A stretch of DNA of 64,000 bases from Ruania albidiflava DSM 18029 (GTDB taxonomy: Bacteria; Actinomycetota; Actinomycetes; Actinomycetales; Beutenbergiaceae), in the NCBI RefSeq assembly GCF_000421225.1, contig NZ_ATWL01000001.1:248001-312000 (forward strand). Direction: 5' to 3'. The position numbers and the translations under genes are program-made. Under the pieces are notes generated by a model, which had not been told where the DNA came from, ran no database searches, and saw only the letters and a program-made list of their open reading frames with translations. Shown here piece by piece: positions 62,509-64,000 of the stretch; positions within the stretch are counted from its first letter, which is position 1; every line of letters begins with the position of its first letter.

Positions 62509-62850
62509 GACCTGCTCCACGTCGTCGCGACAACGAGTGGTGCAGGGTTCCGTTGGTTCTCCCCCGGGCTTGCGGGGTCTCGGGCTGGCGGAGCGAGGGA
62601 CGCGATTCACCGCAGGTGCGATTACTTCCGGTTCCTGCTTCACCGCACGGCGAGCGGGTGCTCGGGTGCGGCTCCGGACCACGACCGGGTTCCCCGGCCA
62701 CTGTCACCAGCCGGCGCTGCGCAGGTGCGCTCACGCGGCGGGTGCCACCGGTAGGTGTCAGCTCCGCGCCACCGACGTCGGCGCCGTCCCCTGACGGTCA
62801 GGCCATGACGATGGCAACAGGTGCCATGTGCTCTCCTCTTCCAGAGGTTC
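62509..62850. other. 342-bp intergenic stretch without a recognised protein gene
   Basis: It lies between rbpA and the RNHCP gene, both on the minus strand. It holds a small hairpin (CCTCT-TCC-AGAGG, 62835-62847) just after rbpA, a nine-residue minus-strand mini-ORF at 62827-62798 with a good Shine-Dalgarno (AGAGGAGAG), and an inverted repeat CCTGAC-G-GTCAGG at about 62790-62802, which may end rbpA transcription. The rest shows no conserved coding signal that I can recognise. Confidence 0.6.
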
Positions 62851-63198
62851 TCAGCCGCCGCGGCGGGCGCGCAGCGCCTCCAGCGCCTCGTCCAGCAGGG
62901 CGGCGCCCTCGGCGTCGCTGCGGCGCTCCTTCACGTACGCCAGGTGGGTCTTGTACGGCTCGTTCCTCGGCGCCGAGGGCGGGTTCTCCCGGTCCTGCCC
63001 GGCGGGCAGCCCACAGCGTGGGCAGTCCCAGGTCTCCGGGATCGCCAGACCGGGCTCCTCGGCGAAGCTGGGCTTGGTCTCGTGCCCACCGGCGCACCAG
63101 TAGGACACCCACACCCGCGGCGCGGCCTCCCCGCGCTCCGCCTCTCCCATCGGGCCCGCTCCGACGCGGGACCCTCGGATCGCACTACCGCCTGCCAT
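62851..63198 (-). CDS. rbpA: RNA polymerase-binding protein RbpA
   Basis: 115 residues. RbpA binds the sigma factor and RNA polymerase and stabilises open complexes; it is found only in actinobacteria. The N-terminal AIRGSRVGAGPMGEAERGEAAPR and the core YWCAGGHETKPSFA with WDCPRCGLPAG are diagnostic; the C-terminal half (YKTHLAYVKERRSDAEGAALLDEALEALR) is the sigma-interaction domain. It lies 8 bp after secG on the same strand. Confidence 0.97.
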   Translation of the reverse strand: MAGGSAIRGSRVGAGPMGEAERGEAAPRVWVSYWCAGGHETKPSFAEEPGLAIPETWDCPRCGLPAGQDRENPPSAPRNEPYKTHLAYVKERRSDAEGAALLDEALEALRARRGG

Positions 63199-63206
63199 GC
63201 TGCTCC

Positions 63207-63452
63207 TCAGATCGCGAACCGCTGCACGAGACCGAGCAGCACGATGACGACGCCCCAGACGATGGCCGAGCCGACCGTGATCCGGTTCAGGTTGCGCTCG
63301 GCGACCCCGGAGGAGCCGAGGCTGGAGGACAACCCGCCGCCGAACATGTCGGACAGACCGCCCCCCTTCCCCTTGTGCATGAGGATGGTCAGCACCAGCA
63401 TCGCACTGGTGAGCACCAGCAGGACCTGAAGGACGATGGTCAGAATGGTCAC
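63207..63452 (-). CDS. secG: Preprotein translocase subunit SecG
   Basis: 81 residues with two membrane helices (ILTIVLQVLLVLTSAMLVLTIL and VGSAIVWGVVIVLLGLV) and the conserved HKGKGGGLSDMFGGG loop between them. SecG assists protein export through SecYEG. It sits between tpiA and rbpA, the usual actinobacterial place. Confidence 0.95.
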   Translation of the reverse strand: MTILTIVLQVLLVLTSAMLVLTILMHKGKGGGLSDMFGGGLSSSLGSSGVAERNLNRITVGSAIVWGVVIVLLGLVQRFAI

Positions 63453-63541
63453 GGCCTGGCGTACTTCCTCAACTGGACGGCTCGCGCGCGACGTCGGCGC
63501 GCCTGGGACTCACGTGATTCTACGCGATGTGCGCAGCGGGT

Positions 63542-64000
63542 CTACAGACCCACCTGGTGGGACTGGTAGCGGGCGATGGCGGCGAACTCCTCCGCCTGCA
63601 GGCTCGCACCACCCACCAGTGCGCCGTCCACATCCGTCTGCGCCATGATCGAGGCGACGTTGCTGGACTTCACCGAGCCGCCGTAGAGCACGCGCACCGC
63701 CTCTGCCACCTCCGTGGAGTACAGCTCGGCGATCCGGGCGCGGATCGCCGCGCACACCTCCTGGGCGTCCTCCGGGGTGGCGACCTCGCCGGTACCGATG
63801 GCCCAGACCGGCTCGTAGGCCACGACGGTGCGGGCGGCGTCCTCGGCGGAGATACCGGTATAGGCGCCGTCCACCTGGGCGATGGTGTGCGGCACCTGCT
63901 CACCGGCCTGGCGGACCTCGAGCCCCTCACCCACGCAGATGATGGGTGTGATGTCGGCACCCAGTGCCGCCTTCGCCTTGGCCCCGACCAGCGCGTCGTC
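63542..64000 (-). CDS. tpiA: Triosephosphate isomerase (C-terminal part, cut by window edge)
   Basis: The last 152 residues are present; the gene continues beyond base 64000. Visible marks are TPIICVGE, the catalytic glutamate in [13 protein letters not shown], the flexible loop there, and [11 protein letters not shown] with GALVGGASL. It interconverts dihydroxyacetone phosphate and glyceraldehyde-3-P. It is followed by secG after 89 bp on the same strand. Confidence 0.96.
   Translation of the reverse strand, partial: DDALVGAKAKAALGADITPIICVGEGLEVRQAGEQVPHTIAQVDGAYTGISAEDAARTVVAYEPVWAIGTGEVATPEDAQEVCAAIRARIAELYSTEVAEAVRVLYGGSVKSSNVASIMAQTDVDGALVGGASLQAEEFAAIARYQSHQVGL

Overview
The window is chromosomal DNA of a high-GC Gram-positive bacterium, most likely a Micrococcales-type actinobacterium. 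The evidence is RbpA, OpcA paired with glucose-6-phosphate dehydrogenase, DUF222/HNH (13E12-type) proteins, a parA-scpA-scpB-rluB-tyrA-cmk-der block, and many leaderless promoters with a TANNNT -10 box about 7 nt before an ATG or GTG. The genus cannot be fixed from sequence alone. I see no prophage, insertion sequence or CRISPR array.

Layout. 1-6.4 kb: the end of a TrpXYZ-like ABC importer, a NarL-type two-component system and a NatAB-type ABC exporter. 6.4-13.4 kb: a DUF2510 surface protein, a CmpX-like membrane protein, NADP-type glutamate dehydrogenase and a phosphoketolase whose start overlaps a drug-efflux MFS gene. 13.3-24 kb: the MFS/TetR pair with a clear operator, an AraC regulator facing an NmrA/DUF1772 pair, tRNA-Pro(GGG), a LysR-VOC operon facing a second Glu/Leu/Phe/Val dehydrogenase, a DUF222-HNH gene and another MFS transporter.

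24-38.6 kb is the most interesting region: a large peptidoglycan salvage locus. It holds NagZ, a broken AnmK, a tightly overlapping eight-gene operon (NamZ-type exo-muramidase, PIG-L deacetylase, double GNAT protein, a complete Opp/Dpp-type ABC importer with a permease-ATPase fusion, and MurQ), then MurR-like and AmiE-like genes and meso-diaminopimelate dehydrogenase on the other strand. It corresponds to the Bacillus subtilis murQ-murR-murP-amiE-nagZ-namZ locus. Here an ABC importer replaces the PTS transporter MurP, and none of the hydrolases shows a signal peptide. This suggests import of muropeptides or sugar fragments followed by cytosolic dismantling. With AnmK broken and no PTS, no source of MurNAc-6-phosphate for MurQ is visible.

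38.7-54 kb: an NTF2-like protein and a lipoprotein; the conserved minus-strand block parA-scpA-scpB-rluB-DUF2332-tyrA-cmk-plsC-der; an accessory insert (Eis-like GNAT, a MerR regulator with a textbook MerR promoter, a transglutaminase-like protein and hypotheticals); then xerD and ctaB. 54-60.6 kb: the pentose-phosphate operon tkt-tal-zwf-opcA-pgl. 60.6-64 kb: a second DUF222-HNH gene bracketed by copies of a 16-bp perfect palindrome, an RNHCP protein, rbpA, secG and a partial tpiA. Both DUF222-HNH genes carry LexA/SOS-like boxes in their upstream regions.
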